Shown in pieces: positions 1 to 7,500 of a DNA stretch of 34,737 nt; the first letter of the stretch is position 1, and every line of letters starts with the position of its first letter. This DNA is from Arthrobacter sp. MYb23 (GTDB lineage: Bacteria > Actinomycetota > Actinomycetes > Actinomycetales > Micrococcaceae). The position numbers were made by a program, and so were the translations under genes. The stretch covers positions 1-34,737 of the forward strand of contig NZ_PCPR01000035.1 in assembly GCF_002979775.1 (NCBI RefSeq). Reading direction: 5' to 3'. A model generated the notes under the pieces. The model was not told where the DNA came from. It did not search any database and saw only the letters and a program-made list of their open reading frames with translations.

Positions 1-2
1 TG

Positions 3-692
3 GCCGCGTCCGAGGAGGCCGTGAAGGCGGGTAAGGACCCGATCTTCAACTCGCACATGTGGGACGGCTCGCACGAGGCCTTGTCGGAGAACCTGCGGAT
101 CGGCCGTGAGCTGCTGGAACGTGCTGCTGCTGCGAAGATCATCCTTGAAGTTGAAATCGGCACTGTTGGTGGCGAAGAAGACGGTGTTGAGAACGAAATC
201 AACGAGAAGCTGTACACCACCACCGAAGACGCCCTGGCCACCATTGAGGCCTTGGGTGCCGGTGAGCATGGCCGTTACCTGACCGCGCTGACGTTCGGTA
301 ACGTGCACGGTGTGTACAAGCCGGGCAATGTGAAGCTCCGCCCGGAGTTGCTCAAGCAGATCCAGGCCGAGGTGGGTGCGAAGATCGGCAAGGAAAACCC
401 GTTTGATCTGGTCTTCCACGGCGGTTCGGGCTCCACTGAGCAGGAAATCGCTGATGCTGTTTCCTTCGGTGTGATCAAGATGAACATCGATACCGATACG
501 CAGTACGCGTTCACGCGTCCGGTGGCCGGGCACATGTTCTCCAACTACGATGGCGTCCTGAAGGTCGACGGCGAAATGGGCAACAAGAAGAGCTATGACC
601 CGCGCGTTTGGGGTGCTTCGGCCGAAGCCGGCATGGCCGCGCGTCTGGTTGAAGCTGCCCAGCAGCTCGGATCGGTGGGCAAGACCTTCTAA
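3..692 (+). CDS. fba: Fructose-bisphosphate aldolase class II, 3' part
   Basis: C-terminal part of the zinc-dependent aldolase that interconverts fructose 1,6-bisphosphate with dihydroxyacetone phosphate and glyceraldehyde 3-phosphate in cytosolic glycolysis and gluconeogenesis. The reading frame is open from the window edge (first full codon at base 3), so the N-terminus lies outside; the internal ATG is not a real start. Visible family motifs are the class II acidic signature EVEIGTVGGEEDG, the metal-ligand region HGVYKPGNV, the phosphate-binding HGGSGS and the substrate-binding NIDTDTQYAFTRP. About 230 residues are present of a usual ~340. The TAA stop overlaps the ATG of the DUF3151 gene (TAATG), suggesting translational coupling. 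Identification is firm. Confidence 0.96.
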   Translation, partial: AASEEAVKAGKDPIFNSHMWDGSHEALSENLRIGRELLERAAAAKIILEVEIGTVGGEEDGVENEINEKLYTTTEDALATIEALGAGEHGRYLTALTFGNVHGVYKPGNVKLRPELLKQIQAEVGAKIGKENPFDLVFHGGSGSTEQEIADAVSFGVIKMNIDTDTQYAFTRPVAGHMFSNYDGVLKVDGEMGNKKSYDPRVWGASAEAGMAARLVEAAQQLGSVGKTF

Positions 693-1114
693 TGTCCGAC
701 GAATTCCGCAGAAACCTGATGGGGCCGGAGCCAACGCTCCTGCCCGCCGAAACCGAGATCTACCAGCACCTGGCACTCGGCAACGAGGCGCTGGACCTGG
801 TGGCCAAGAACCCCACGTCGTCTCTTCTATGGGCCATCCTTGCCGAGGAAGCCTGGGACGAGGGCCGGACCATCGAGTCCTACGCCTACGCCCGTGTGGG
901 CTACCACCGCGGCCTGGATTCGCTGCGCCGCAACGGTTGGCGTGGCGTCGGACCCATCCCGTGGGAGCACGAGCCCAACCAGGGCTTCCTGCGTGCTCTC
1001 TACGCATTGGGCCGGGCGGCATCGGCAATCGGTGAAGCTGAGGAGCCGGAGCGGATCGAGAAGTTCCTGAACGACTCGGACCCCAAAGCCAAGGCAGCGC
1101 TCGAAGCCCGCTAG
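692..1114 (+). CDS. DUF3151 family protein
   Basis: A 140-residue soluble protein of the actinobacterial DUF3151 family; its biochemical role is unknown to me. It begins MSDEFRRNLMGPEPTLLP and has the internal pattern SLLWAILAEEAWDEGRTIESYAYARVGYHRGLD, whose helical, Ala- and Tyr-rich layout resembles a TPR-like fold (inference). There is no signal peptide or membrane segment. The ATG overlaps the fba stop codon, so it is very likely co-translated with aldolase. This pairing is, to my knowledge, usual in Arthrobacter-type genomes. A strong bidirectional hairpin follows directly. Family assignment rests on recognition, not on a search. Confidence 0.85.
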   Translation: MSDEFRRNLMGPEPTLLPAETEIYQHLALGNEALDLVAKNPTSSLLWAILAEEAWDEGRTIESYAYARVGYHRGLDSLRRNGWRGVGPIPWEHEPNQGFLRALYALGRAASAIGEAEEPERIEKFLNDSDPKAKAALEAR

Positions 1115-1127
1115 GAACCAAGCAGAC

Positions 1128-1173
1128 AACGACGGCGGCCCTCACCAAAAAGGTGAGGGCCGCCGTCGTCGTT
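1128..1173. terminator. Bidirectional terminator between DUF3151 and siderophore ABC genes
   Basis: Perfect 18-bp stem (1129-1146 with 1152-1169) around an AAAAA loop, lying between convergent genes. There is no long T tract on either side. A nearly identical hairpin lies at 5364-5406, at the other end of the siderophore locus. Confidence 0.85.
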
Positions 1174-1197
1174 AAGGGCTTGAGGCGGAGAACAGCG

Positions 1198-2019
1198 TTA
1201 GTCCGTGACCGCCGCGTGCCTCGGCCTTCCCAACGGAACCACCAGCGGCGTGTGCGTCACGGGATCGTCAATAATCCGGCAGGCCATCCCGAACACTTCC
1301 TCCACCAAGGACTCGGTGATCACGTCAGCGGGGGCGCCCTCGGCCGCCACCGCGCCGTCCTTCATGGCGATGATGTGGTCTGCGTAGCGGCTGGCGTGGT
1401 TGAGGTCGTGCAGCACGGCAACCAGCGTGTGGCCCTTGTCCAAGTTGAGCTCGCGGAAGAGTTCCAACAGCTCGATCTGGTGCGCGATATCAAGGAAGGT
1501 GGTGGGCTCGTCCAACAGCATGAGCGGGGTCTGCTGGGCCAAGACCATGGCCACCCACACGCGTTGCCGTTGGCCGCCGGAAAGTTCGTCCACGAGCCGT
1601 CCGGACAGGGCAGAGACGCCGGTGGCCTCCATGGCCTCCACCACTGCGGACTCGTCCGCCACACTCCATTGCCGCAGCAACTTCTGGTGCGGGTAGCGGC
1701 CGCGGGCAACGAGGTCGGCCACGGTGATGCCGTCGGGCGCGATGGAGGACTGCGGCAGCAATCCGAGGCGCCGTGCCAGCTCTTTCGCCGGAAGCGAGGT
1801 CACGGACTTGCCGTCCAATAACACCTGTCCACTGCGGGGCTTGATGAGCCGGGCCAGGGCGCGCAGCAGCGTGGATTTACCGCAGGCGTTGGGCCCGACG
1901 ATCACCGTGAATTTGCCCTCGGGGATGCGCACGTTGAGGTTCTCGGAGATGATGCGTTGCTCGTAGCCGATGGTCAGTGCTTCGGCGTGGAGTTGAGGTG
2001 CGGCTGTAATGAGGCTCAT
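1198..2019 (-). CDS. Ferric-siderophore ABC transporter ATP-binding protein
   Basis: FepC/FecE/FhuC-type cytosolic ATPase, 273 residues, that powers import of ferric siderophore through the two permeases encoded upstream. Walker A is GPNACGKST (residues 42-50; the usual GPNGCGKST with one Gly to Ala), the ABC signature is LSGGQRQRVWVAM, Walker B is LMLLDEPTTFLD, and the H-loop is VLHDLNHASRYAD. The ATG at 2019 is chosen because it follows an AAGGA Shine-Dalgarno and overlaps the permease stop as ATGA. The reading frame stays open much further upstream, but that part is out-of-frame permease sequence. It is the third gene of a minus-strand operon and ends at the bidirectional terminator at 1128-1173. 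The exact siderophore cannot be told from sequence. Confidence 0.95.
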   Translation of the reverse strand: MSLITAAPQLHAEALTIGYEQRIISENLNVRIPEGKFTVIVGPNACGKSTLLRALARLIKPRSGQVLLDGKSVTSLPAKELARRLGLLPQSSIAPDGITVADLVARGRYPHQKLLRQWSVADESAVVEAMEATGVSALSGRLVDELSGGQRQRVWVAMVLAQQTPLMLLDEPTTFLDIAHQIELLELFRELNLDKGHTLVAVLHDLNHASRYADHIIAMKDGAVAAEGAPADVITESLVEEVFGMACRIIDDPVTHTPLVVPLGRPRHAAVTD

Positions 2020-3080
2020 GATTTCCTTGCTTCCCTGGCCAGCAGCCAGACGAGGTAGATACCGCCAATGCACACCGTCACAACGCCCACAGGCAGCTGA
2101 ATCGGGGCAAACAAACGCTGGGCCGCGAGATCGCTTGCCGCCAGGAGTAAAGCGCCCATGACTGCCGAGGGCACCAGCGTGATGCCGGCACTCCGGGTCA
2201 GCCGACGGGCAAGCTGCGGAGCGGCCAGGGCAACGAAAGCGATGGGCCCGGCTACGGCAGTGACGGCTGCCGTCAGTGCGACGCCCAGGATCAGCAACAG
2301 CAGACGCGTGGGTTCCGCCCGGACGCCCAAAGCGCGTGCGGCGTCGTCGCCCATTTCCAGAAGTTGCATGCGGCGCGCGACTGCCAGCGTGGCCAAGCCA
2401 ACTACAACAACCACGACGGCGGCAGGCGCCGCCTGCTCCCACGTGATGCCGTTGAGGGACCCCGCTCCCCAAACAGCTGCCGCCAAAGCGGCCTCGAGCT
2501 CGGCTTGCAAGATCAGCCAATGGTTAAGGGCGGCCAGCATCGCGCTGATACCGATGCCCACAATAATGAGCCGGAAACCTTGGGAGCCGCGACGGTAGGC
2601 GAGCAAGTAGACGGCCAGTGCCGTGAGGATGCCGCCAACCAAGGCGCCTGCAGCAACGCCAAGATAGCCGCCGCCAACGGTCAGCATCACTATCAACGCG
2701 CCGGTGTAAGCGCCGGTATTGAAGCCGATGATGTCCGGGCTGCCCAGGGGGTTGCGGGTCATGGACTGGAAAATTCCGCCGCTCATTCCCAAGGCTGCGC
2801 CGAACACCAGCGCCGAAAGCACCCGGGGGAGCCGCCATTCCATGACGATTGTTTGGGCCAGTCCAGGGGCGTCGCCGGTGAAGGCCTGGAGGACTTGCTG
2901 GACGGTGACGTCGTAATCGCCGGTGGCCAGCGAAATGACGGCCACGGTCAGTGCGGCAAGGATCAACGGCAGGCAGACGAGGATGCTACGGAGATCGAAG
3001 CGGAGGCTCAGCGCACGGGTGCGGAGCAGGACTGTGGACCGGCCAAAGTCGAGGTGGCTGCCGGGGTCCAGCCGGGTCAC
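2016..3080 (-). CDS. FecCD-family siderophore permease (second subunit)
   Basis: Inner-membrane permease of the BtuC/FecCD family, 354 residues with about ten hydrophobic segments; one half of the heterodimeric channel for ferric siderophore. Typical motifs are WRLPRVLSALVFGAALGMSG, the NPLGSPDIIGFNTGA stretch facing the channel, and the cytoplasmic ATPase-docking region ALGVRAEPTR. The start is the GTG at 3080, which overlaps the TGA of the first permease (GTGA). The frame is open further upstream, but that is antisense to nothing real and duplicates the first permease in another frame. It overlaps the ATPase start by four bases, so all three genes are translationally coupled. Likely iron-repressed from the box at 4239-4257. 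Confidence 0.93.
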   Translation of the reverse strand: MTRLDPGSHLDFGRSTVLLRTRALSLRFDLRSILVCLPLILAALTVAVISLATGDYDVTVQQVLQAFTGDAPGLAQTIVMEWRLPRVLSALVFGAALGMSGGIFQSMTRNPLGSPDIIGFNTGAYTGALIVMLTVGGGYLGVAAGALVGGILTALAVYLLAYRRGSQGFRLIIVGIGISAMLAALNHWLILQAELEAALAAAVWGAGSLNGITWEQAAPAAVVVVVVGLATLAVARRMQLLEMGDDAARALGVRAEPTRLLLLILGVALTAAVTAVAGPIAFVALAAPQLARRLTRSAGITLVPSAVMGALLLAASDLAAQRLFAPIQLPVGVVTVCIGGIYLVWLLAREARKS

Positions 3081-4135
3081 AGCCCGCTCACCTTCCGGCG
3101 CCGCGCCAGCGCTATAAGCACCGGTGCCCCGATGAATGCCGTCACCACGCCCACTGGGAGTTCGCCGGGAGCGGCGATCCTGCCCAGCACGTCCGATACC
3201 AGCAGCAGGATAGGGGAGAGCAGTACCGTGGTGGCCAGAATCCAGCGTTGGTCCGGACCCACGATCCAGCGGGCCACGTGCGGAATCATGAGCCCCACAA
3301 ATCCGATTGCGCCTGCTCCGGCCGTTGCGGCTCCGCTGAGAAGCGTGATGGCCACGACCCCCAGGATCCGGGTGCGGTTGACGTTGGCCCCGAGGGAGGT
3401 TGCGAGGTCGTCGCCCAGCGCCACGGCGTTGAGCCCGCGGACGGAGAACAATGCCACCAGCAGGCCAACGCCCATGAACGGCAGGACGGTGAAGACCGAC
3501 TCCATGCTTCGGGTGTCCAGCGATCCGATGCTCCACGAGCGCAAGTGGTCAAAAGCTTTGGGGTTCAGGAGGGTGAGTCCTGAGCCGATACCAGTGAGGA
3601 CCGCGCCCAAGGCAACACCGGCCAAGGTCAGCCTGATGGGGTTCACCACGTTCCTGCCGGAGGTCCCGATCAGGTAGACGGCTCCCGTGGTGAGGATGGC
3701 GCCAAGGAACGCAAACCAGATGTAGCCGCTGAGCGAGCCGACGCCGAAGACTCCGATGGCAATCACCATGGCAAAAGAAGCGCCGGCGTTGACGCCCAGA
3801 ATGCCGGGGTCTGCCAGCGGATTCCGTGTAATGGCCTGAATGAGTGCACCGGCAACGCCCAAAGCAATTCCCGCGGCCATGCCCATCAAAGTGCGCGGCA
3901 GCCGATTTTGCAAGATGATGGCGTGATCCGCCGTGTCCTGAGGATTGGTGAACGCTTCAAGGACCGTGGTGGCTGGAATGAACTTGGCTCCGACGCCGAG
4001 ACTTAACACAGCGGCGCCGAGGAGGACTGTCGCGGCGAGAACCAGGAAGAAAATCCGCCAGCGGGATCTATTGACGACGCCGGGTATGGCAGCGGCGCTT
4101 GCGGCCGGACGCGCCGGAGCGGCTACTTGGGACAT
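3077..4135 (-). CDS. FecCD-family siderophore permease (first subunit)
   Basis: Inner-membrane permease of the BtuC/FecCD family, about 352 residues, partner of the next permease. Motifs include LQNRLPRTLMGMAAGIALGV, ITRNPLADPGILGVNAGASF, SLGANVNRTR and GFVGLMIPHVARWIVGPDQR. The start is uncertain: ATGs at 4183, 4168 and 4135 are all in frame and none has a good Shine-Dalgarno. I chose 4135 (MSQVAAPARP) because the residues before it do not resemble the family. It is the first gene of the operon, divergent from the binding lipoprotein, with an IdeR/DtxR-like box in the shared intergenic region. Confidence 0.92.
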   Translation of the reverse strand: MSQVAAPARPAASAAAIPGVVNRSRWRIFFLVLAATVLLGAAVLSLGVGAKFIPATTVLEAFTNPQDTADHAIILQNRLPRTLMGMAAGIALGVAGALIQAITRNPLADPGILGVNAGASFAMVIAIGVFGVGSLSGYIWFAFLGAILTTGAVYLIGTSGRNVVNPIRLTLAGVALGAVLTGIGSGLTLLNPKAFDHLRSWSIGSLDTRSMESVFTVLPFMGVGLLVALFSVRGLNAVALGDDLATSLGANVNRTRILGVVAITLLSGAATAGAGAIGFVGLMIPHVARWIVGPDQRWILATTVLLSPILLLVSDVLGRIAAPGELPVGVVTAFIGAPVLIALARRRKVSGL

Positions 4136-4201
4136 GACGTCGCCGATGGGGACACAGCAGGGGACCATTTCGAGGAGGGGCATTAAGAAGACGGCTATTC
4201 C

Positions 4202-4215
4202 GTGACTGTTGTCAC
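4202..4215. repeat. Short inverted repeat next to the iron box
   Basis: GTGAC-TGTT-GTCAC, a perfect 5-bp inverted repeat with a 4-base spacer, in the divergent siderophore promoter region. It could be a second regulator site or part of the promoter (TTGTCA at 4209-4214 resembles a -35). Function not assigned. Confidence 0.35.
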
Positions 4216-4238
4216 AACGTCACAGAAGTGTGCCTTAA

Positions 4239-4257
4239 TTAGGTTAGCCTTACCCAG
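4239..4257. promoter_or_regulatory. IdeR/DtxR-type iron box
   Basis: TTAGGTTAGCCTTACCCAG matches the known 19-bp DtxR/IdeR consensus TTAGGTTAGCCTAACCTAA at 16 of 19 positions. It lies between divergent siderophore-uptake genes, where iron-dependent repression is expected, and touches the possible GTG start at 4257. No experimental support; inferred from consensus and context. Confidence 0.75.
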
Positions 4258-5324
4258 TGAAAAATGACGATTTTGAAGTACGGCCGACTAGGGCATCCCC
4301 TCATCGCAAAAATGCAGTGCGCAAGCTTGCGATGAAGGTGGCCGGCGCCGCCGTGGCCGTGGGCCTCCTCGCAGGCTGCGGCACCAGCGGTGGATCAGGT
4401 TCGGCCGCCGGCAACGCCGATGTTGCCACGGGCGGTTCCAAGTTCACCACTGCGGACCAGGAAACGGCCAAACTCGGCACGGACGCTGCCCCGGGCGTTT
4501 TCCCGCGAACCCTCAAGCACGCCAACGGGGAAACCACCCTGGAGAAGAAGCCCACCCGCGTGGTGGTCCTCGACACCGGCGAGCTGGATGACGTGGTGAC
4601 CCTCGGCATCACTCCGGTGGGCATGGCCACCACTGAAGGTGCCAACCCTGTGCCCACGTACCTGGCTGACAAGGTCAAGGATGTGGCCTCGGTGGGCACC
4701 ATCCAGGCCCTCAACCTTGAAGCAATCGCTGCGCTCAAGCCGGATCTCATCCTGGGCAGCCAGCTGCGGGCCGACAAGCTGTACAAGCAGCTGTCCACGA
4801 TCGCTCCCACGGTCTTCAGCATCCGCCCGGGCTTCCCGTGGAAGGAAAACTTCCTGCTGGTGGGCAAGTCCTTGGGCGAAGAGGACAAGGCCGTCAAGGC
4901 GCTCAACGATTACCAGACCGAAGCGGACGCACTCAAGGCAGACGTGAAGGGAGACCCCAAGATCTCCTTGGTCCGCTTCCTCCCCGGCAAGATCCGCCTG
5001 TACGCGAACAAGTCGCTGATTGGCGTCATTTTGAAGGACGCAGGCCTGTCCCGTCCGGAGAACCAGAACATCGATGAACTCGCTGCCGAGATTTCGGCCG
5101 AGAACATCGAACAAGGCGATGCCGACTGGATCTTCTACAGCAGCTACGGCGATCCGGCCGCCACCGGCGAGACGGCCGTGGTTGAGGGCGCTGTCTGGCC
5201 CAAGCTCGGCGCAGTCAAGGCCGGCCAGGCGAAGTCAGTCAGTGATGACGTTTGGTTCCTCGGCCTCGGCCCCACAGGCGCACAGCTGATCCTGAAGGAC
5301 CTCCGCAGCATGTTGGTCAGCTAA
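4257..5324 (+). CDS. Iron-siderophore substrate-binding lipoprotein
   Basis: Extracellular lipid-anchored periplasmic-binding-protein-like receptor (FepB/FhuD/FecB family, class III) that delivers ferric siderophore to the two permeases encoded divergently. The lipobox LLAGC has its Cys at residue 41 from the GTG at 4257. The signal core VRKLAMKVAGAAVAVGLLAG would be a normal 20-residue lipoprotein signal if translation starts at the in-frame GTG at 4317, or 15 residues from ATG 4332. The mature part shows KPTRVVVLDTGELDDVVTLG, LNLEAIAALKPDLILGS and the long-helix region typical of the class. None of the starts has a clear Shine-Dalgarno, and the iron box overlaps 4257, so a downstream start is likely. 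A terminator follows at 5364. Confidence 0.93.
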   Translation: MKNDDFEVRPTRASPHRKNAVRKLAMKVAGAAVAVGLLAGCGTSGGSGSAAGNADVATGGSKFTTADQETAKLGTDAAPGVFPRTLKHANGETTLEKKPTRVVVLDTGELDDVVTLGITPVGMATTEGANPVPTYLADKVKDVASVGTIQALNLEAIAALKPDLILGSQLRADKLYKQLSTIAPTVFSIRPGFPWKENFLLVGKSLGEEDKAVKALNDYQTEADALKADVKGDPKISLVRFLPGKIRLYANKSLIGVILKDAGLSRPENQNIDELAAEISAENIEQGDADWIFYSSYGDPAATGETAVVEGAVWPKLGAVKAGQAKSVSDDVWFLGLGPTGAQLILKDLRSMLVS

Positions 5325-5363
5325 AGACGCCCCACCCAAAGCACCCGAATAAAGCACCCCAAC

Positions 5364-5406
5364 AACGACGGCGGCCCTCACCAAAAAGGTGAGAGCCGCC
5401 GTCGTT
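5364..5406. terminator. Bidirectional terminator after siderophore lipoprotein
   Basis: 19-bp arms 5364-5382 and 5388-5406 with an AAAAA loop and one A/C mismatch. It is otherwise the same hairpin as at 1128-1173 and also lies between two convergent genes. Confidence 0.85.
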
Positions 5407-5419
5407 AAACTCGTGCTAA

Positions 5420-6052
5420 CTAGGCCTTGCGGGGAATTCCCGTACGGGCCATGGCCTCGGCGTAGGCGCCGTGGATGGCGTCCAAGTATTCCTGCTGGCG
5501 GGCAGGGGTTCCAGCGAAGGAGCGGCCACCGAGCGAGCGGACCTTGAAGGTCTTGAAGCCGCGGCGTGCGATGCTGGCCGGTGCGGCCTTCATGAGCTGA
5601 TCGGCGAGGCGGTGTGCCTCATTGCCGTGTGCCACCAGGGCGGAGGTGCGCGGAAGGAGCTGCAGAAGGCGCAGGAGCGGCTTGAGGCCCTCGGTGATGT
5701 TGGCAGGGGTCAGCTTGCCCGGTTCCTCGGAAGGTTCGATCCAGGGGTACGCATTCCAGGGCATCATGAGCTCGGGGCGCAGGCCCAGCTGCCACTGCAT
5801 GCCCAGCATGCGGGTGGTGGCTTCTTCGTCGCCCGGGTTGATGAAACCCTCGCCGGTGTTGGTGCGCTGATTGGAGAAAAGGCTGACGATTCGGCAGTCA
5901 TCCATGCTGTGCGCGGGGTCGATGTAGAGGACCTCGCTGCCCGGCTTCTGCACCTTGATGGAGTCGCACAGCTCGTTGACCTCGGCGATGTGCGGTTCGT
6001 AACGGCGGTTCCAGAGGATTTCTTCGGGTGATTCAGTCGCCAGTTCTTGCAT
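5420..6052 (-). CDS. Uracil-DNA glycosylase-like superfamily protein
   Basis: A 210-residue cytosolic protein that I read as a member of the uracil-DNA-glycosylase-like superfamily, which removes damaged or deaminated bases from DNA. Support: an N-terminal block LYIDPAHSMDDC in the place of the DP-containing catalytic motif, a central MPWNAYPW resembling the superfamily's core Asn-x-x-Pro strand, and a late hydrophobic strand ALVAHGNEAH followed by a helix, like the glycosylase motif at that position. There is no signal peptide or membrane segment. The ATG at 6052 has an AGGAG at a rather long spacing of about 12. It stands alone between the siderophore terminator and a divergent TfoX-like gene. 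Activity is not shown; family confidence is moderate. Confidence 0.6.
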   Translation of the reverse strand: MQELATESPEEILWNRRYEPHIAEVNELCDSIKVQKPGSEVLYIDPAHSMDDCRIVSLFSNQRTNTGEGFINPGDEEATTRMLGMQWQLGLRPELMMPWNAYPWIEPSEEPGKLTPANITEGLKPLLRLLQLLPRTSALVAHGNEAHRLADQLMKAAPASIARRGFKTFKVRSLGGRSFAGTPARQQEYLDAIHGAYAEAMARTGIPRKA

Positions 6053-6263
6053 CAGGGGTTAGGTCTCCTAGGTGTTACAGCGCACCGTTCCGAGGTGCCG
6101 CGGGCATGCCGCAGCCGAACCTCAAAGGGTGCTGTTGGGGGCTAACTAACCTTACCGGACTATGGGGGTGAACGGGGCCCTCTTCGGCGCGCCCTTTAAA
6201 TGCGACCTGGCGTGTTGCCCGGAAACGTGTCGGGCGTCTCGACGCCGGCAGGCACCGTGCGGG

Positions 6264-6614
6264 ATGATGCGGCGTATGGATCAACCAGGGACGTCCGCTG
6301 CCGCCACTGACGCTTTCGAAGGTCTGGGAGCCGAGCTGGCTCCGGCCGGCGTGGTGCTGGGAAAAATGTTCGGTGCGAGATCGCTCATGCTGAACAACAA
6401 AGCGCTGGCCTGCCTCAACGGAGACAAAGTGGTGTTCAAGCTGGGGCGGGACAGTCAAGCGTTTGCCCCGGCGCTGGCACTTCCGGGCGCCGCACTTTTT
6501 GACCCGTCCGGAAGGAACCGCCCCTACAAAGACTGGGTGGAAGTCCCCTTCACTTCGCACCAGGAATGGCCGGCCCTTGCTGAAGCGGCGCTGCACTTCG
6601 TAGCAGGCGGTTAA
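6264..6614 (+). CDS. TfoX N-terminal domain protein
   Basis: A 116-residue protein with one TfoX_N domain. The core GVVLGKMFGARSLMLNNKALACLNGDKVVFKL, then a PGAALFDPSGRNRPYKDWVEVP block, matches the family pattern (a Met/Phe-Gly region, a repeated buried strand, then PxGR and a Trp-Val-x-Val/Pro end). In proteobacteria TfoX proteins influence competence; in Actinobacteria the role is unknown. Start options are ATG 6264, 6267 and 6276, none with a good Shine-Dalgarno; upstream in-frame residues are Cys/Arg-rich and do not look coding. There is no TfoX_C domain. The gene is monocistronic and diverges from the glycosylase-like gene. Confidence 0.7.
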   Translation: MMRRMDQPGTSAAATDAFEGLGAELAPAGVVLGKMFGARSLMLNNKALACLNGDKVVFKLGRDSQAFAPALALPGAALFDPSGRNRPYKDWVEVPFTSHQEWPALAEAALHFVAGG

Positions 6615-6655
6615 CCCTAAAGTGCACTCCAGCCCGACGCCGTTTTTCTCACGCA

Positions 6656-6750
6656 CATAATGGCTGTGAAACCACCGGTTTCGGGGGAAACCGTATGGCC
6701 ACCCCACCAGATTCAGGTCTCAGTGTCACCTACCGTGGGGGTAAGAAAAA
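6656..6750 (+). promoter_or_regulatory. Promoter and structured leader of the SipW-type operon
   Basis: CATAAT at 6656-6661 could be a -10, giving a leader of about 80 bases. The leader has a perfect hairpin CGGTTTC-GGGG-GAAACCG (6676-6693). A second possible pairing joins the CCCCAC near 6701-6706 with the GTGGGG near 6734-6739, just before the ATG at 6751. No known riboswitch class was recognised. Confidence 0.35.
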
Positions 6751-7491
6751 ATGGTTGCAAAAACTTCATCCAATAAGGCCACGAAGGTCCGGGCGCTCCT
6801 TGCCGGCGGACTTGTCCTGGGCGTTGGTGCAGCATTCACCTTGGCTGCCTGGACGGATAATGAGTGGATCTTCGGTAATTCAGGTGGGGACAACGGCCCC
6901 GGTACCCTGACGTACCACATGGAGCAGAACACGTTCACGAACACCAACGGCGGTGGGGCTGATCTGTGGAGCGACAAGCCGAACATCCCCACGGCGCCGG
7001 ATTCTTCCGCGGGTGGAGACAACGATGGCGCCCTGACCTTCGGTGCTATCTCGGCCGCCCTGAAGCCCGGCGATACAGCCTACGCACCCATGCAGCTCAG
7101 GGCTGCAGCGGGATCGGAAGCGCTGACCGCCACCCTCGCTGAAGCCCTCAAGCTTGGCGGAACGGCCCCGGCCGCTGACACCACTGACAACTCCCTGGCC
7201 CTCTACAACGCCTTGACCGTCCGCGCAGTGTATGGAGTCGGCCAGCTGGACTGCGCAGCGGGTACCTTGACCGGTGGCACTGACATTGTGGGTTCCGCAG
7301 GTGCCAGTGTGCCGTTGACCACCACGTCCGGCGTAGCCATCTCCTTGCCGAAGGGTGCGGACGCAGCTACCGCGGGCGCCGCAGTGGATGTCTGCTTCGC
7401 CATCACGCTCCCGGCCACGGTGACCGACGTGACCCTTCAGGGCAAGCAGACCATCCCGCTGTGGAGGTTCACCAGCATCGCCGGCTCGTAG
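6751..7491 (+). CDS. SipW-type signal exported protein (alternate-signal family)
   Basis: A 246-residue secreted protein. The N-terminus has a basic region, a hydrophobic stretch at about residues 16-33 (LLAGGLVLGVGAAFTLAAW) and then AAWTDNEW at 32-39. This is the Ala-Ala-Trp-Thr-Asp motif that marks signals cleaved by SipW-type signal peptidases in Gram-positive bacteria (TasA-like and the actinobacterial alternate-signal families). The mature part is Thr/Ala/Gly-rich with alternating strands, contains two well-separated Cys residues, and ends in ITLPATVTDVTLQGKQTIPLWRFTSIAGS, a beta-rich fold similar in style to TasA (inference). It is first in the operon, nine bases before the peptidase gene. 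It is a likely fibre, pilin-like or matrix subunit. The ATG follows GGGGGTAAG. Confidence 0.85.
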   Translation: MVAKTSSNKATKVRALLAGGLVLGVGAAFTLAAWTDNEWIFGNSGGDNGPGTLTYHMEQNTFTNTNGGGADLWSDKPNIPTAPDSSAGGDNDGALTFGAISAALKPGDTAYAPMQLRAAAGSEALTATLAEALKLGGTAPAADTTDNSLALYNALTVRAVYGVGQLDCAAGTLTGGTDIVGSAGASVPLTTTSGVAISLPKGADAATAGAAVDVCFAITLPATVTDVTLQGKQTIPLWRFTSIAGS

Positions 7492-7500
7492 CCAAGCTCT

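Noticed and set aside
6131..6160. Second iron box upstream of the glycosylase-like gene (TAAGGTTAGTTAGCCCC on minus)
   Set aside because: Only one half-site is good (about 12 of 19 consensus positions) and the neighbouring genes have no iron link.
6615..6750. Cyclic-di-GMP riboswitch before the SipW-type operon
   Set aside because: The ACGCACA and AAACC bits recall the class, but the conserved GNA tetraloop/receptor and the second stem could not be placed.
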